The notes under the pieces: generated by a model | Seen by the model: only the letters and a program-made list of their open reading frames with translations | The model's database searches: none | What the model was told of the DNA's origin: nothing | Source of the DNA: Gammaproteobacteria bacterium | Lineage (GTDB): Bacteria; Pseudomonadota; Gammaproteobacteria; JAGOUU01 | DNA: 57,422 bases | Assembly: GCA_018061105.1 (NCBI GenBank) | Contig: JAGOUU010000004.1 | Span: 1-57,422, forward strand | Direction of reading: 5' to 3' | Translations under genes and position numbers: made by a program | Part shown: in pieces, positions 38,427 to 46,201 of the stretch | Layout of the letters: the number at the start of each line of letters is the position of its first letter | How positions within the stretch are numbered: position 1 is the stretch's first letter

Positions 38427-39466
38427 GTTTTATTAAATCTCAATCTCAATCTCAATCTCAAATTAGATCTCTGAAATAAATGAACCAGAACGCCAAGACA
38501 TAAAACAATGCTTGCTATATACGGAAAGTTTTGGCCTGTATTATACACAGCGGCTAATACGGTTGTATACTGATTATCATTTTTATAAAAACTGGCTTGA
38601 TAAAAAGTATAGCCTTTATATCTTAAAGGCTGATTCATGCTAATGATACCATGCCAATTAATAGTGTTATCTGTAAGTGTTACATCGGAACTATATTCTC
38701 GTACTATATTGGTACCAGGGTGTAGCTCTTTTTTAAAGCTATTTAATTTAATGGCAAATGGTAAATAAGTGCGTTTGAATCTAAATTCAAATAAATAAGC
38801 ATGATTATTAATTTGAATTCTATAAGAATTATTAACAGCAAGATAAATATTATGATTTTGATTAATATTAAGAGTTAGAACAGGCATGATTTGTTCGTTA
38901 TCTTTGGGCTTGGGTAAATATATAAGTTTTTTTGGATTATTTTTTACTGCACAGTGGTTACAATAAACTATATTCAGATCAGCAGGGATAAATTTATTTA
39001 ACTCTGATTGTAAGATAGGGTTTTTGGGGTTAATTATTTTTTTTTTATTGAGAGTAGTAATAACTAATTCAGTATTATAGTAATCATTAAAATAATTTAC
39101 GCTTGTACCCTCAGTGATATCCATATAGCCTTCTTGGCTAAAATGGGCTGTCAAAAAGCCGCCTAATAATAATAATAGCGCACTCAGGTGGGTTATAATT
39201 GTACCCAGTTTTTTTACCCGCCAAGTATCTGAGACTAATTTACATAATAGATTAAGGAAAATAGCAGTTAGCGTGGTGTAGGCCCCAGGTAATGGTATAA
39301 TGCCCCAAAGCCAGAAATAATAGACAGAAAAATAAGTTTGTTGGGCATAATATAAACCTTGTTGATGTTGCGCCAAAGTCCCAGCGATAAGCAACACCAT
39401 TAACCAGAGCAATAAATAAAAAAATATGTCGCTGCGTGCCAGATTACGTATAAGTTTATACAGCAT
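38423..39466 (-). CDS. resB: Cytochrome c biogenesis protein ResB
   Basis: A 347-residue ResB-family membrane protein with N-terminal helices (about 10-105), a large periplasmic region containing the conserved RYKGYTFYQASF segment, and a final helix. It partners CcsA in the System II holocytochrome c synthase. The C-terminal tail LRLRLRLRF is encoded by a 6-bp repeat (38436-38459). First gene of the operon resB-ccsA-resA-msrBA. Confidence 0.92.
   Translation of the reverse strand: MLYKLIRNLARSDIFFYLLLWLMVLLIAGTLAQHQQGLYYAQQTYFSVYYFWLWGIIPLPGAYTTLTAIFLNLLCKLVSDTWRVKKLGTIITHLSALLLLLGGFLTAHFSQEGYMDITEGTSVNYFNDYYNTELVITTLNKKKIINPKNPILQSELNKFIPADLNIVYCNHCAVKNNPKKLIYLPKPKDNEQIMPVLTLNINQNHNIYLAVNNSYRIQINNHAYLFEFRFKRTYLPFAIKLNSFKKELHPGTNIVREYSSDVTLTDNTINWHGIISMNQPLRYKGYTFYQASFYKNDNQYTTVLAAVYNTGQNFPYIASIVLCLGVLVHLFQRSNLRLRLRLRFNKT
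38436..38459. repeat. 6-bp tandem repeat at the resB 3' end
   Basis: Four perfect copies of aatctc (coding strand gagatt) encode alternating Leu-Arg at the cytoplasmic C-terminus of ResB, just before the overlap with ccsA. The frame is maintained. Confidence 0.6.
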
Positions 39467-39548
39467 TTAGGGTATAGTATTATAAAAATTGCTATTCTAT
39501 CATATTCGCTTGGTTATATTTACTATATTCTAGGGTATATTTATTTAT

Positions 39549-40256
39549 ATGGAGCATATTGAAATAATAAACATCCATGGGCTAGTAGTAAATTTAATTC
39601 GTAAAAAAATTAAGAATATATATTTGCGCCTAAAGCCTCCAGCGGGCGAGATTTATATTTCAGCCCCTAGTAGGGCATCATTACGGACTATTCAGCAGTT
39701 CATTAATAGCCGTTTAGATTGGATAGCTACGCACCAGGCTCAAATAAGTACCCAGCTACAATCTTCTGGCATTACTAATTACGAACCTGGGGATTACATT
39801 TATTTTCAAGGCAGACAATATTTATTAAACGTCTTTTTTGCAACTGGTCAGAATAATATTATTTTAGATGATAAAAATAATATAATAAATCTTTACGCTA
39901 ATCGAAGAGGCATAGTAAAACTTCGTAAAAATATAATTTATAATTTTTATAAACAGAATATTATTCACCAGTTAAATTATTTGCTGCCAAAATGGCAAAG
40001 CAAAATGGGGGTAGAAATAACTGGCTATACTTTAAGAGTCATGAGAAGTCGTTGGGGCAGTTGCAATATTACTAAAAAGCACATTTGTCTTAATTTAGAA
40101 TTAGCCAAGAGAGAACCGATATGCCTAGAATACGTCTTGGTACATGAACTTATTCATTTTTTTGAGCGTAAGCACAATAAAAAATTTTATGCATTAATGA
40201 GCAAATTTATGCCAAATTGGCGCGAATATGAAAAATTACTAAAAGTTATAATATAA
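39549..40256 (+). CDS. YgjP/DUF45-family zinc metalloprotease
   Basis: A 235-residue protein of the YgjP (DUF45) family. The HExxH motif is present as VHELIHFFERKH, with the distal segment FMPNWREYEKLL and the family RSRWGSC motif upstream. Substrate is unknown; the fold is that of minimal gluzincin proteases. It starts 82 bases from divergent resB and ends 8 bases before rlmJ, so the two are probably cotranscribed. Confidence 0.9.
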   Translation: MEHIEIINIHGLVVNLIRKKIKNIYLRLKPPAGEIYISAPSRASLRTIQQFINSRLDWIATHQAQISTQLQSSGITNYEPGDYIYFQGRQYLLNVFFATGQNNIILDDKNNIINLYANRRGIVKLRKNIIYNFYKQNIIHQLNYLLPKWQSKMGVEITGYTLRVMRSRWGSCNITKKHICLNLELAKREPICLEYVLVHELIHFFERKHNKKFYALMSKFMPNWREYEKLLKVII

Positions 40257-40264
40257 ATAAAATT

Positions 40265-41065
40265 ATGTACAGTTACCAACACCGATATCATGCTGGCAAT
40301 TTTGCCGATCTGCATAAACATATTACTTTACTAGCTATTTTAGAATATCTCCATAAAAAACCTGCGGGTTTTTTTGTGCTCGATGCTTTTGCCGGTGAGG
40401 GTGGTTATAATTTATCAACAGATGAAGCACAAAAAACCCAAGAGTATCTGACGGGATTTGGTTTGCTAAAAAAACTAACAGCTGATGGAAGCAATAACAA
40501 AAATAAATTATTTCAACAGCTCTTCAATTTAACAAAAGAGAATTATTACCCGGGTTCGCCATTAGTAATAAGCTCACAGCTTCGAGAGCAGGATCGTGCT
40601 GTATTTATTGAAAATCACCCGCAAGCATATGATAGTCTTTTAGAAAATATTCTAGATTCTCGAGATAGAAAAAATAAAAATATTAAAATTTATAAACAAA
40701 ACGCTTATGATGCTGTGAAAGCGTTAGTGCCTTACAAAGAATCTCGGGGGATAGTATTTATAGATCCAAGCTATGAAGTAAAAGAAGAATATAAACATAT
40801 TGCTAAATTAGTAATCAATGCGTTTCACAAGAAACCTACAGGCATTTATATTATCTGGTACCCTTTATTAGTAAATAAACAGTATTATAAAGAGTTATTT
40901 ACAATTTTTGATCAGATAGCTTTAGATCAAGAAAAAGTTTGGCACCATAAATTTAAGTTTTATAATAATATAGAATATGGTATGTACGGTAGCGGATTAA
41001 TAGTACTTAATATGCCGTGGACAGTTGATAAAATAGTTGAAGAGTGTTTTGGATGTATATCGTAA
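40265..41065 (+). CDS. rlmJ: 23S rRNA (adenine2030-N6)-methyltransferase RlmJ
   Basis: RlmJ methylates A2030 of 23S rRNA. The N-terminal YQHRYHAGNFADLHKH and the FVLDAFAGEGGY SAM loop match the family, as do YYPGSP and IIWYPLL. The catalytic motif reads DPSYE instead of DPPYE. The protein is 266 residues, about 14 shorter than E. coli RlmJ at the C-terminus. Confidence 0.93.
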   Translation: MYSYQHRYHAGNFADLHKHITLLAILEYLHKKPAGFFVLDAFAGEGGYNLSTDEAQKTQEYLTGFGLLKKLTADGSNNKNKLFQQLFNLTKENYYPGSPLVISSQLREQDRAVFIENHPQAYDSLLENILDSRDRKNKNIKIYKQNAYDAVKALVPYKESRGIVFIDPSYEVKEEYKHIAKLVINAFHKKPTGIYIIWYPLLVNKQYYKELFTIFDQIALDQEKVWHHKFKFYNNIEYGMYGSGLIVLNMPWTVDKIVEECFGCIS

Positions 41066-41178
41066 CTGTCAGGCAAACCGTGCTAATCTATGTCAATAGA
41101 TGTAACCTATGAGGATTTAAAATAATTTTAAAGTTAAGTTTCACAAAAATTTCTAGTATAATTTGTTATTAATTCTAA

Positions 41179-41334
41179 TTAATATACAACTGTTACTGCC
41201 ACAGCATCATTATAAGAATTAGCGCTAACGACTTGTGCTGCCGTGTTGGTGCCTATGGTATTTCCCCAAACAGTAGTGCGTCCACTATCTTGATAGATAC
41301 TAAGATGATCATATGTATCTATCTTTATTATTCT
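41179..41334 (-). pseudogene. Remnant of a spore coat U/Csu-type pilin (SCPU domain C-terminus)
   Basis: A 51-codon frame without a start reads LSIYQDSGRTTVWGN and then GTNTAAQVVSANSY followed by DAVAVTVVY and a TAA stop. This matches the C-terminal pattern of SCPU domains, where a short Tyr-x-Asp-x-x-x-(T/V)-WG segment is followed by a terminal alternating VTVTY strand. The 5' side is closed by stop codons at 41335-41340 and no further homology is visible upstream, so only the tail of a secreted chaperone-usher pilin gene survives. The rest of 41066-41480 is AT-rich with no supported feature. Confidence 0.6.
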
Positions 41335-41480
41335 TTATTATTTTAATAATAAGAGATGAAGGATATTCTGTCTATCAATCTTAGGTAGATATATGACAGT
41401 AATTGTATTTGATCAACTGAATATTTATCTAAATAACCCATGGATTGCTTGGTTTAAGTAATTCAGTCTACTTAAAAAGG

Positions 41481-42113
41481 TTACGGTTTAGACCGAGGAG
41501 ATGGCGGCGTAGCCGCAACAAAAGCTCCTATCTCCGTGAGTGCTGCATCAACAAAATCAACAGAATACCTTTTTGCCGGATCAGCCCCTGCACAAACAAG
41601 CAGGCGCGCTATTTCTCGAGTAGGCGCTTCTTGCCAGTTGTCGCCAGTAATTACTAAACTATAAGCCAAATAATGCAAAGCAGTCTCGCGATGATCATGA
41701 TGCCTCATTGCGTTCGCTTGTGCCCCTAGACTAAGCAGCTCTGTCACTTCAGGTACCATCAGCCTACTCACAGCAAGCATCAATGGGGTCTCTCCATCCT
41801 CATTGCGAACATCCACTTCAGCGCCAGAGGCTGCCCAGCGACGAATCGCATCTACTCTACAATAGGGTGAGTGCAAGGGATGCGCACCTGATGGCATACC
41901 CCACTCGATCAAGACTTCTTTATCTTCAACTAGGGCGTTAAGTTTAGATTCAAGAAGTTGTCCGAGAGGGCCAAGCATATCATCAGGAAACACGCAATGG
42001 AAGGGAGGTATTCCTGTTGTGGAGCTTACTACCCGACGAAGACCTGCATCGGTTGCATCTTCAAGACTTACCCGTGTTCTCCAAAGTCCGCCCACATTAA
42101 TAATAATGTTCAT
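41481..42113 (-). CDS. Ankyrin-repeat protein, 210 aa
   Basis: Two to three ankyrin repeats are visible (residues about 75-185), with consensus pieces DGETPLMLAV, ETALHYLAYS and ARLLVCAGADP. The first 70 residues are of unknown type and there is no signal peptide. The gene is clearly richer in GC than its neighbours: a hand count of bases 41821-41880 gives 35 G/C out of 60, against 12 of 60 in waaC at 34201-34260. This suggests acquisition by transfer. Ankyrin proteins often act as effectors in host-associated bacteria, but also serve internal roles. An AGAGG lies about 10 bases before the start. Confidence 0.8.
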   Translation of the reverse strand: MNIIINVGGLWRTRVSLEDATDAGLRRVVSSTTGIPPFHCVFPDDMLGPLGQLLESKLNALVEDKEVLIEWGMPSGAHPLHSPYCRVDAIRRWAASGAEVDVRNEDGETPLMLAVSRLMVPEVTELLSLGAQANAMRHHDHRETALHYLAYSLVITGDNWQEAPTREIARLLVCAGADPAKRYSVDFVDAALTEIGAFVAATPPSPRSKP

Positions 42114-42237
42114 AAAATTAAAGCCTCTAGCGCAGCGTACAAAACCTACAGGGGTTGGACAAATAATTATTTAAAAAGTTCCAATTTAGAAGAATTTTGC
42201 GTTGCATTGGGTAAGCTTATTGTTGACAGGAAAAAAA

Positions 42238-42486
42238 TTATAAAAAAACGTTTTTTAATCCTCTGTCATCATGAAGTTTTTTAAGTTCAGTGTACCCGCC
42301 GATTAAGCTATCACCATTGAAGATTTGAGGGAAAGTACGCATGCCAGATTTACTTACCAGGTCGTTTAATTTTTCTTGGTTATTTTTATCAAAATGTATT
42401 TCTTCAAAAGGTATATTATTGTGTGTAAGCAATGCTTTTGCCGAGCTGCAATACGGACAAAACTCAATGGTATAAACTTTGATCAT
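42238..42486 (-). CDS. grxC: Glutaredoxin 3 type
   Basis: An 82-residue dithiol glutaredoxin with active site CPYC at Cys10 and Cys13, the TFPQIF cis-Pro segment and GGYTEL glutathione-binding motif. It reduces disulphides using glutathione. It is the third gene in the leftward series suhB, 29-codon ORF, grxC. Confidence 0.95.
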   Translation of the reverse strand: MIKVYTIEFCPYCSSAKALLTHNNIPFEEIHFDKNNQEKLNDLVSKSGMRTFPQIFNGDSLIGGYTELKKLHDDRGLKNVFL

Positions 42487-42532
42487 ATATTCTCAGCCTT
42501 TTTATGATTACTTGTGTTAAGTTGTAACATAT

Positions 42533-42622
42533 TTATTCGTACAATTGACAATCAGGTAGTTTGTCCTCTTTTTTTGCGGGATCTTCTGTTGGAGCAAGTT
42601 TTTCTGGAGCAGGTATTTTCAT
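42533..42622 (-). CDS. Small ORF, 29 aa, coupled to suhB
   Basis: The start ATG overlaps the suhB stop as ATGA, the typical arrangement for translational coupling. The 29-residue product (MKIPAPEKLAPTEDP, then a KKEDKLPDCQLYE tail) is Pro-, Lys- and Glu-rich with no hydrophobic segment. I do not recognise it. It fills the 132-base gap between suhB and grxC. The overlap argues for translation; its small size and composition argue for caution. Confidence 0.45.
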   Translation of the reverse strand: MKIPAPEKLAPTEDPAKKEDKLPDCQLYE

Positions 42623-43410
42623 ACTTTATTGATTTCTTGCAATAAATTTTTGTATATTTTTATATTACCGGCAATAACTTCGCCCTTATTAAGATAACTC
42701 TCACCTCCGGAGTAATCACCAACATAGCCACCAGCCTCAAGTACTAATAAGCTTCCTGCTGCAAGATCCCAGGGCATAAGATCACTTTCATAAAAAGCAT
42801 CAAGACGACCTGCAGCTACATAAGCTAAATCTAAAGCAGCAGAGCCAGTAACTCTGACATCAGATACTTTTTTGAGTATAGAATTAAATATTTTTAAATT
42901 TTTGTCTAAATTTTCTGGGTTACGAACAGAATAACCAGTCCCAAGAAAACTATCTTGAATATGTTCTTTTTTATTTACTCTAATACGACGGCTATCTAAA
43001 GTGGCTCCTGAGCCTTTTGAAGCTGTAAATAATTCGTTTCTAATTGGGTCATAAATTACAGAATGCTCAACAGTATCATTGACTTTAAGAGCTATTGAAA
43101 CACAAAAATGGCCAAAATTATTAATAAAATTTAATGTCCCATCTAGAGGATCGATAATCCATTGGTGTGTAGAGGTAGTCTTATGTGAGGGGGTATGCTT
43201 ACCTGATTCTTCAGCTAAAATACTATGATCAGGGTAGGCTTCTTGCAAAATTTTGATTATAGCTTGTTCAGCGGCTTTATCTACCTGAGTTACATAATCA
43301 TTGATGCCTTTAGAGGTAATATTTAAACGGTTTTTGTCGTCATATGCTCGTAGTATAATAGTTCCGGCTAGTCGTGCAGCTTTAACAGCCGTATTTACCA
43401 TCGCATGCAT
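42619..43410 (-). CDS. suhB: Inositol monophosphatase family protein SuhB
   Basis: A Mg-dependent phosphatase of the IMPase fold, 263 residues. Metal-site motifs are DYVTQVDKAAE, LAEESG, IDPLDGTLNFINNF and WDLAAGSLLVLEAGG. In E. coli SuhB also joins the rRNA antitermination complex. I chose the ATG at 43410 because GGGGA lies 6 bases upstream and MHAMVNTAVKAAR aligns with the SuhB N-terminus; the frame extends 8 codons further. Confidence 0.94.
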   Translation of the reverse strand: MHAMVNTAVKAARLAGTIILRAYDDKNRLNITSKGINDYVTQVDKAAEQAIIKILQEAYPDHSILAEESGKHTPSHKTTSTHQWIIDPLDGTLNFINNFGHFCVSIALKVNDTVEHSVIYDPIRNELFTASKGSGATLDSRRIRVNKKEHIQDSFLGTGYSVRNPENLDKNLKIFNSILKKVSDVRVTGSAALDLAYVAAGRLDAFYESDLMPWDLAAGSLLVLEAGGYVGDYSGGESYLNKGEVIAGNIKIYKNLLQEINKV

Positions 43411-43493
43411 AATAATCCCCAGTTTCCCAATCAATGAGTTAGTAAGTAGATAAGTTTTTAAAGATATATATTTTATATGTTAATTAACATAGG

Positions 43494-43521
43494 CTGTCAA
43501 TATATAGAATTTTTGTATAAA
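43494..43521 (+). promoter_or_regulatory. Candidate sigma-70 promoter for aroG
   Basis: CTGTCA (43494-43499) and TATAAA (43516-43521) are separated by 16 bases, 30 bases before the preferred aroG start. A promoter here would make the earlier in-frame ATG at 43477 unusable, which supports the start at 43552. Confidence 0.45.
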
Positions 43522-43551
43522 ATACAATTAAATTTAGAGCCTACCTATAAA

Positions 43552-44619
43552 ATGTTTAGTATTGAGCAGCAGTTAAAAAAAGCAGATAGTTCGGAGTTGA
43601 ATCAAGAATTTTTAGTTGCTCCAAAAATTATAAAAACATTATGTCCTATTGATAAAGAGCTAGAAGATTTTGTTACTGAAAGTAGAGTTTCTATTAGTAA
43701 TATACTAAAAAAAAATGATTCGAGAATTTTAGTAGTTGTGGGCCCGTGTTCAATTCATGATCCAAAAGCTGCTTTAGAATATGCTAAAAAATTACGTGTA
43801 TTGGCAAAACTTGTTGAAAAAAATATTTTTATTGTCATGCGAGTTTATTTTGCTAAACCTAGAACATCTATAGGTTGGCAAGGCTTTATAAGCGATCCCT
43901 ATTTAGACAATAGTAATAAAATCAATGACGGCTTATTACAGGCTCGAGAATTATTAGTAAAAATTAATCAGCTTGGTTTACCTGCAGCTACAGAGTTTTT
44001 AGATTGTATTACATCGAAATATTTATTAGATTTAATCAGCTGGGGTGCCATTGGTGCGAGAACTGTTGAGAGTCAAATGCATCGTAATTTTGTCTCTGGA
44101 TTAGATCTTCCAGTAGGATTCAAGAATTCTACAAACGGTGAAATTACTACTGCTGTAGAAGCTATTTTTGCAGCCAGTCAAAGTCATTTAGATATAAGTA
44201 TAAACGACGATGGGCAAATTATTTCTAAGCAGACTATAGGTAACAAAAATACGCATATTGTTCTGCGCGGTGGTAAAATAACTGGTCCCAATTATAAAGC
44301 TCAAGACATATTAGAGGTTGTTGAGAAATTAGAAAAGCTCAGACAATATAAAATAAATAATGCGGTGATGGTAGACTGCAGTCATGGCAATAGTGAAAAA
44401 AATTATTTGAATCAAAAAAATGTATTCTATAATATCTTAGATCAACTAAAGCAAAAACACGATCAATATATCAAAGGGCTTATGTTAGAAAGTTTTTTAC
44501 ACCCGGGTCGTCAAGAGCTAGATTTATCAAATCTTGCTTATGGTGTGAGCGTTACGGATTCTTGTATTGGGTGGGAAGAGACTTGTCTTTTAATTAACGA
44601 GTTACATAATAATTTGTAG
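43552..44619 (+). CDS. aroG: 3-deoxy-7-phosphoheptulonate synthase (DAHP synthase, class I)
   Basis: First enzyme of the shikimate pathway, condensing PEP and erythrose 4-phosphate. Motifs: VVVGPCSIHD, MRVYFAKPRTSIGWQG, PAATEFLD, GARTVESQ, GFKNSTNG, VDCSHGNS and EESFLHPG-like LESFLHPGRQ. From the chosen start the protein is 355 residues, close to AroG/AroF/AroH. The isozyme's feedback specificity cannot be read from sequence. It is divergent from suhB. Confidence 0.94.
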   Translation: MFSIEQQLKKADSSELNQEFLVAPKIIKTLCPIDKELEDFVTESRVSISNILKKNDSRILVVVGPCSIHDPKAALEYAKKLRVLAKLVEKNIFIVMRVYFAKPRTSIGWQGFISDPYLDNSNKINDGLLQARELLVKINQLGLPAATEFLDCITSKYLLDLISWGAIGARTVESQMHRNFVSGLDLPVGFKNSTNGEITTAVEAIFAASQSHLDISINDDGQIISKQTIGNKNTHIVLRGGKITGPNYKAQDILEVVEKLEKLRQYKINNAVMVDCSHGNSEKNYLNQKNVFYNILDQLKQKHDQYIKGLMLESFLHPGRQELDLSNLAYGVSVTDSCIGWEETCLLINELHNNL

Positions 44620-44748
44620 GGTTAGTTAACAGTTGCTTGAAACTTAATTATAAAGGCAAGCTAATACTAGATAGGACAAATGTAATTTTTTTAATTATAT
44701 TAACCGGATGTTAGAATATATTGCTGTCTTAACAACAGTCTCAATTTG

Positions 44749-45939
44749 TTATAACCGAATCACACTAATATGTTCATATTTGACTATATAATTTACTAAT
44801 AAAGCTATAAAACCAATACTAGAAAAACAAATTGCAACTGGCAAAATATTTTGCGTTGGACTTAGAATCATTATTAAACTGAATATAACAGCGCCAAGAT
44901 TTTGCATCATGCTTAATAAAGCAGATGCTGTGCCTGAGATATCAGTAAAATCATTGATGGCGCCTACACTAGCATTGGGAGCTATCAGACTAGAGCCAAA
45001 CATATAAAACCCAACAGGTATTATTAAAGCAAAAATGCTTGTGTAATTTAATAAAAAAACTGTAGCTAAAATTAGACCAGTTAATAACTGGATACTAAAT
45101 CCAGTTTTGATCATGTTGTTTAAACCAAATTTATAAACTAGATTTCTATTACATATATTACCAAATATATACATCATTCCAACAAAGAAATAAACCCAGC
45201 CGATATGAATGGAACTTACTTTATAGATCTTGTGTAAAATGACCGGTCCAGCCGTCGTCCAGGCCATGACACCACCAAAAGTCATAAAAGAACAAAAGCT
45301 ATAGAGTAAAAAGTTTTTAGATTGTAGTAAACTTGAAAAATTAGTAATGATAATCCCAGGTTTTAAATTATGTCGACCATGTTTTTGACTGGTTTCTGGT
45401 AGGATGTATAAAACAGACATTAAATTAAACAGAGCTAATAATAATAATAATACAAAACAAGCATGCCAATTAATATAGTAAGCTATGTAGCCACCCAACA
45501 CTGGCGCTGTGATCATTAAAGCTATATTAGATACAGCTAGGTGTGAATTAGTAACAATTAAATCATGGCCAGTAAATCTATCTCGCATGATAGCGCGGCA
45601 TACTGTTGATCCAACTCCGGCGCCAAGGCCTTGCACAAATCGTCCAATGAGAAAAACAAAAATAGATTTTGCTAACAGACAAATTATTGTACCAACCACA
45701 GCTAAACTAATGCCAAATATTAAAGAAGGCCTTCTACCAAAGCCATCTGATGCCACGCCATAGATGGGCTGTGAGATCACTGAGCTAATTATATATATAG
45801 TAATAGATAACTGCACCATAGAGGTGTTAGTATAAAAACTTTCAGAAATATGACTTAATGACGGCAAATATAAATCTGTAGCGATTTGACCGAAAGTAAA
45901 AATTAATACGATAAGAAAAATAAAAGTCTTTTTATGCAT
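44749..45939 (-). CDS. Bcr/CflA-family multidrug/sulfonamide transporter (MFS)
   Basis: A 396-residue, 12-helix major facilitator. The Bcr/CflA signature is visible at the N-terminus: ATDLYLPSLSHI, QPIYGVASDGFGRRP (motif A) and GRFVQGLGAGVGS (motif C). Family members export drugs or metabolites by proton antiport. Substrate unknown. It converges on aroG across 129 bases. Confidence 0.9.
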   Translation of the reverse strand: MHKKTFIFLIVLIFTFGQIATDLYLPSLSHISESFYTNTSMVQLSITIYIISSVISQPIYGVASDGFGRRPSLIFGISLAVVGTIICLLAKSIFVFLIGRFVQGLGAGVGSTVCRAIMRDRFTGHDLIVTNSHLAVSNIALMITAPVLGGYIAYYINWHACFVLLLLLALFNLMSVLYILPETSQKHGRHNLKPGIIITNFSSLLQSKNFLLYSFCSFMTFGGVMAWTTAGPVILHKIYKVSSIHIGWVYFFVGMMYIFGNICNRNLVYKFGLNNMIKTGFSIQLLTGLILATVFLLNYTSIFALIIPVGFYMFGSSLIAPNASVGAINDFTDISGTASALLSMMQNLGAVIFSLIMILSPTQNILPVAICFSSIGFIALLVNYIVKYEHISVIRL

Positions 45940-46075
45940 AATATATTCTATGCTGAACAGGCTGTAATTGTAAATATTTTAATATTTGCCTAATCGGCGT
46001 ACTTTAATGGTTTAAATAATATTAAATTTAATCTTAGCGTAAATTTATTGCCTATTTACCAATAGGATGTTAATT

Positions 46076-46156
46076 ATGATGAGAGTATTAGGTTACCGAG
46101 TGGCAGTTACTGTGGGATTGGTACTGTTCAATAGACTGATCGTCCAACTTTTATGA
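46076..46156 (+). CDS. Possible small ORF, 26 aa
   Basis: A 26-codon frame starts with two ATGs, preceded by AGGATG at about 9 bases. It encodes a basic, hydrophobic peptide (MMRVLGYRVAVTV then GLVLFNRLIVQLL). It lies in the 262-base gap between the transporter gene and holA, whose remaining bases show no supported feature. It could be a small membrane peptide or chance; there is no conservation evidence. Confidence 0.2.
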   Translation: MMRVLGYRVAVTVGLVLFNRLIVQLL

Positions 46157-46201
46157 GAACATTTGGTCTTAAATTGCAGGAGGCTTGGTGGTATACAGTA
46201 C

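Noticed and set aside
41445-41657. Arg/Cys-rich plus-strand frame opposite the ankyrin gene
   Set aside because: It overlaps the ankyrin coding region antisense and lacks a ribosome-binding site.
45940-46201. tRNA or small RNA gene in the gap before holA
   Set aside because: No cloverleaf or T-loop sequence could be recognised; only a weak 26-codon frame is present.
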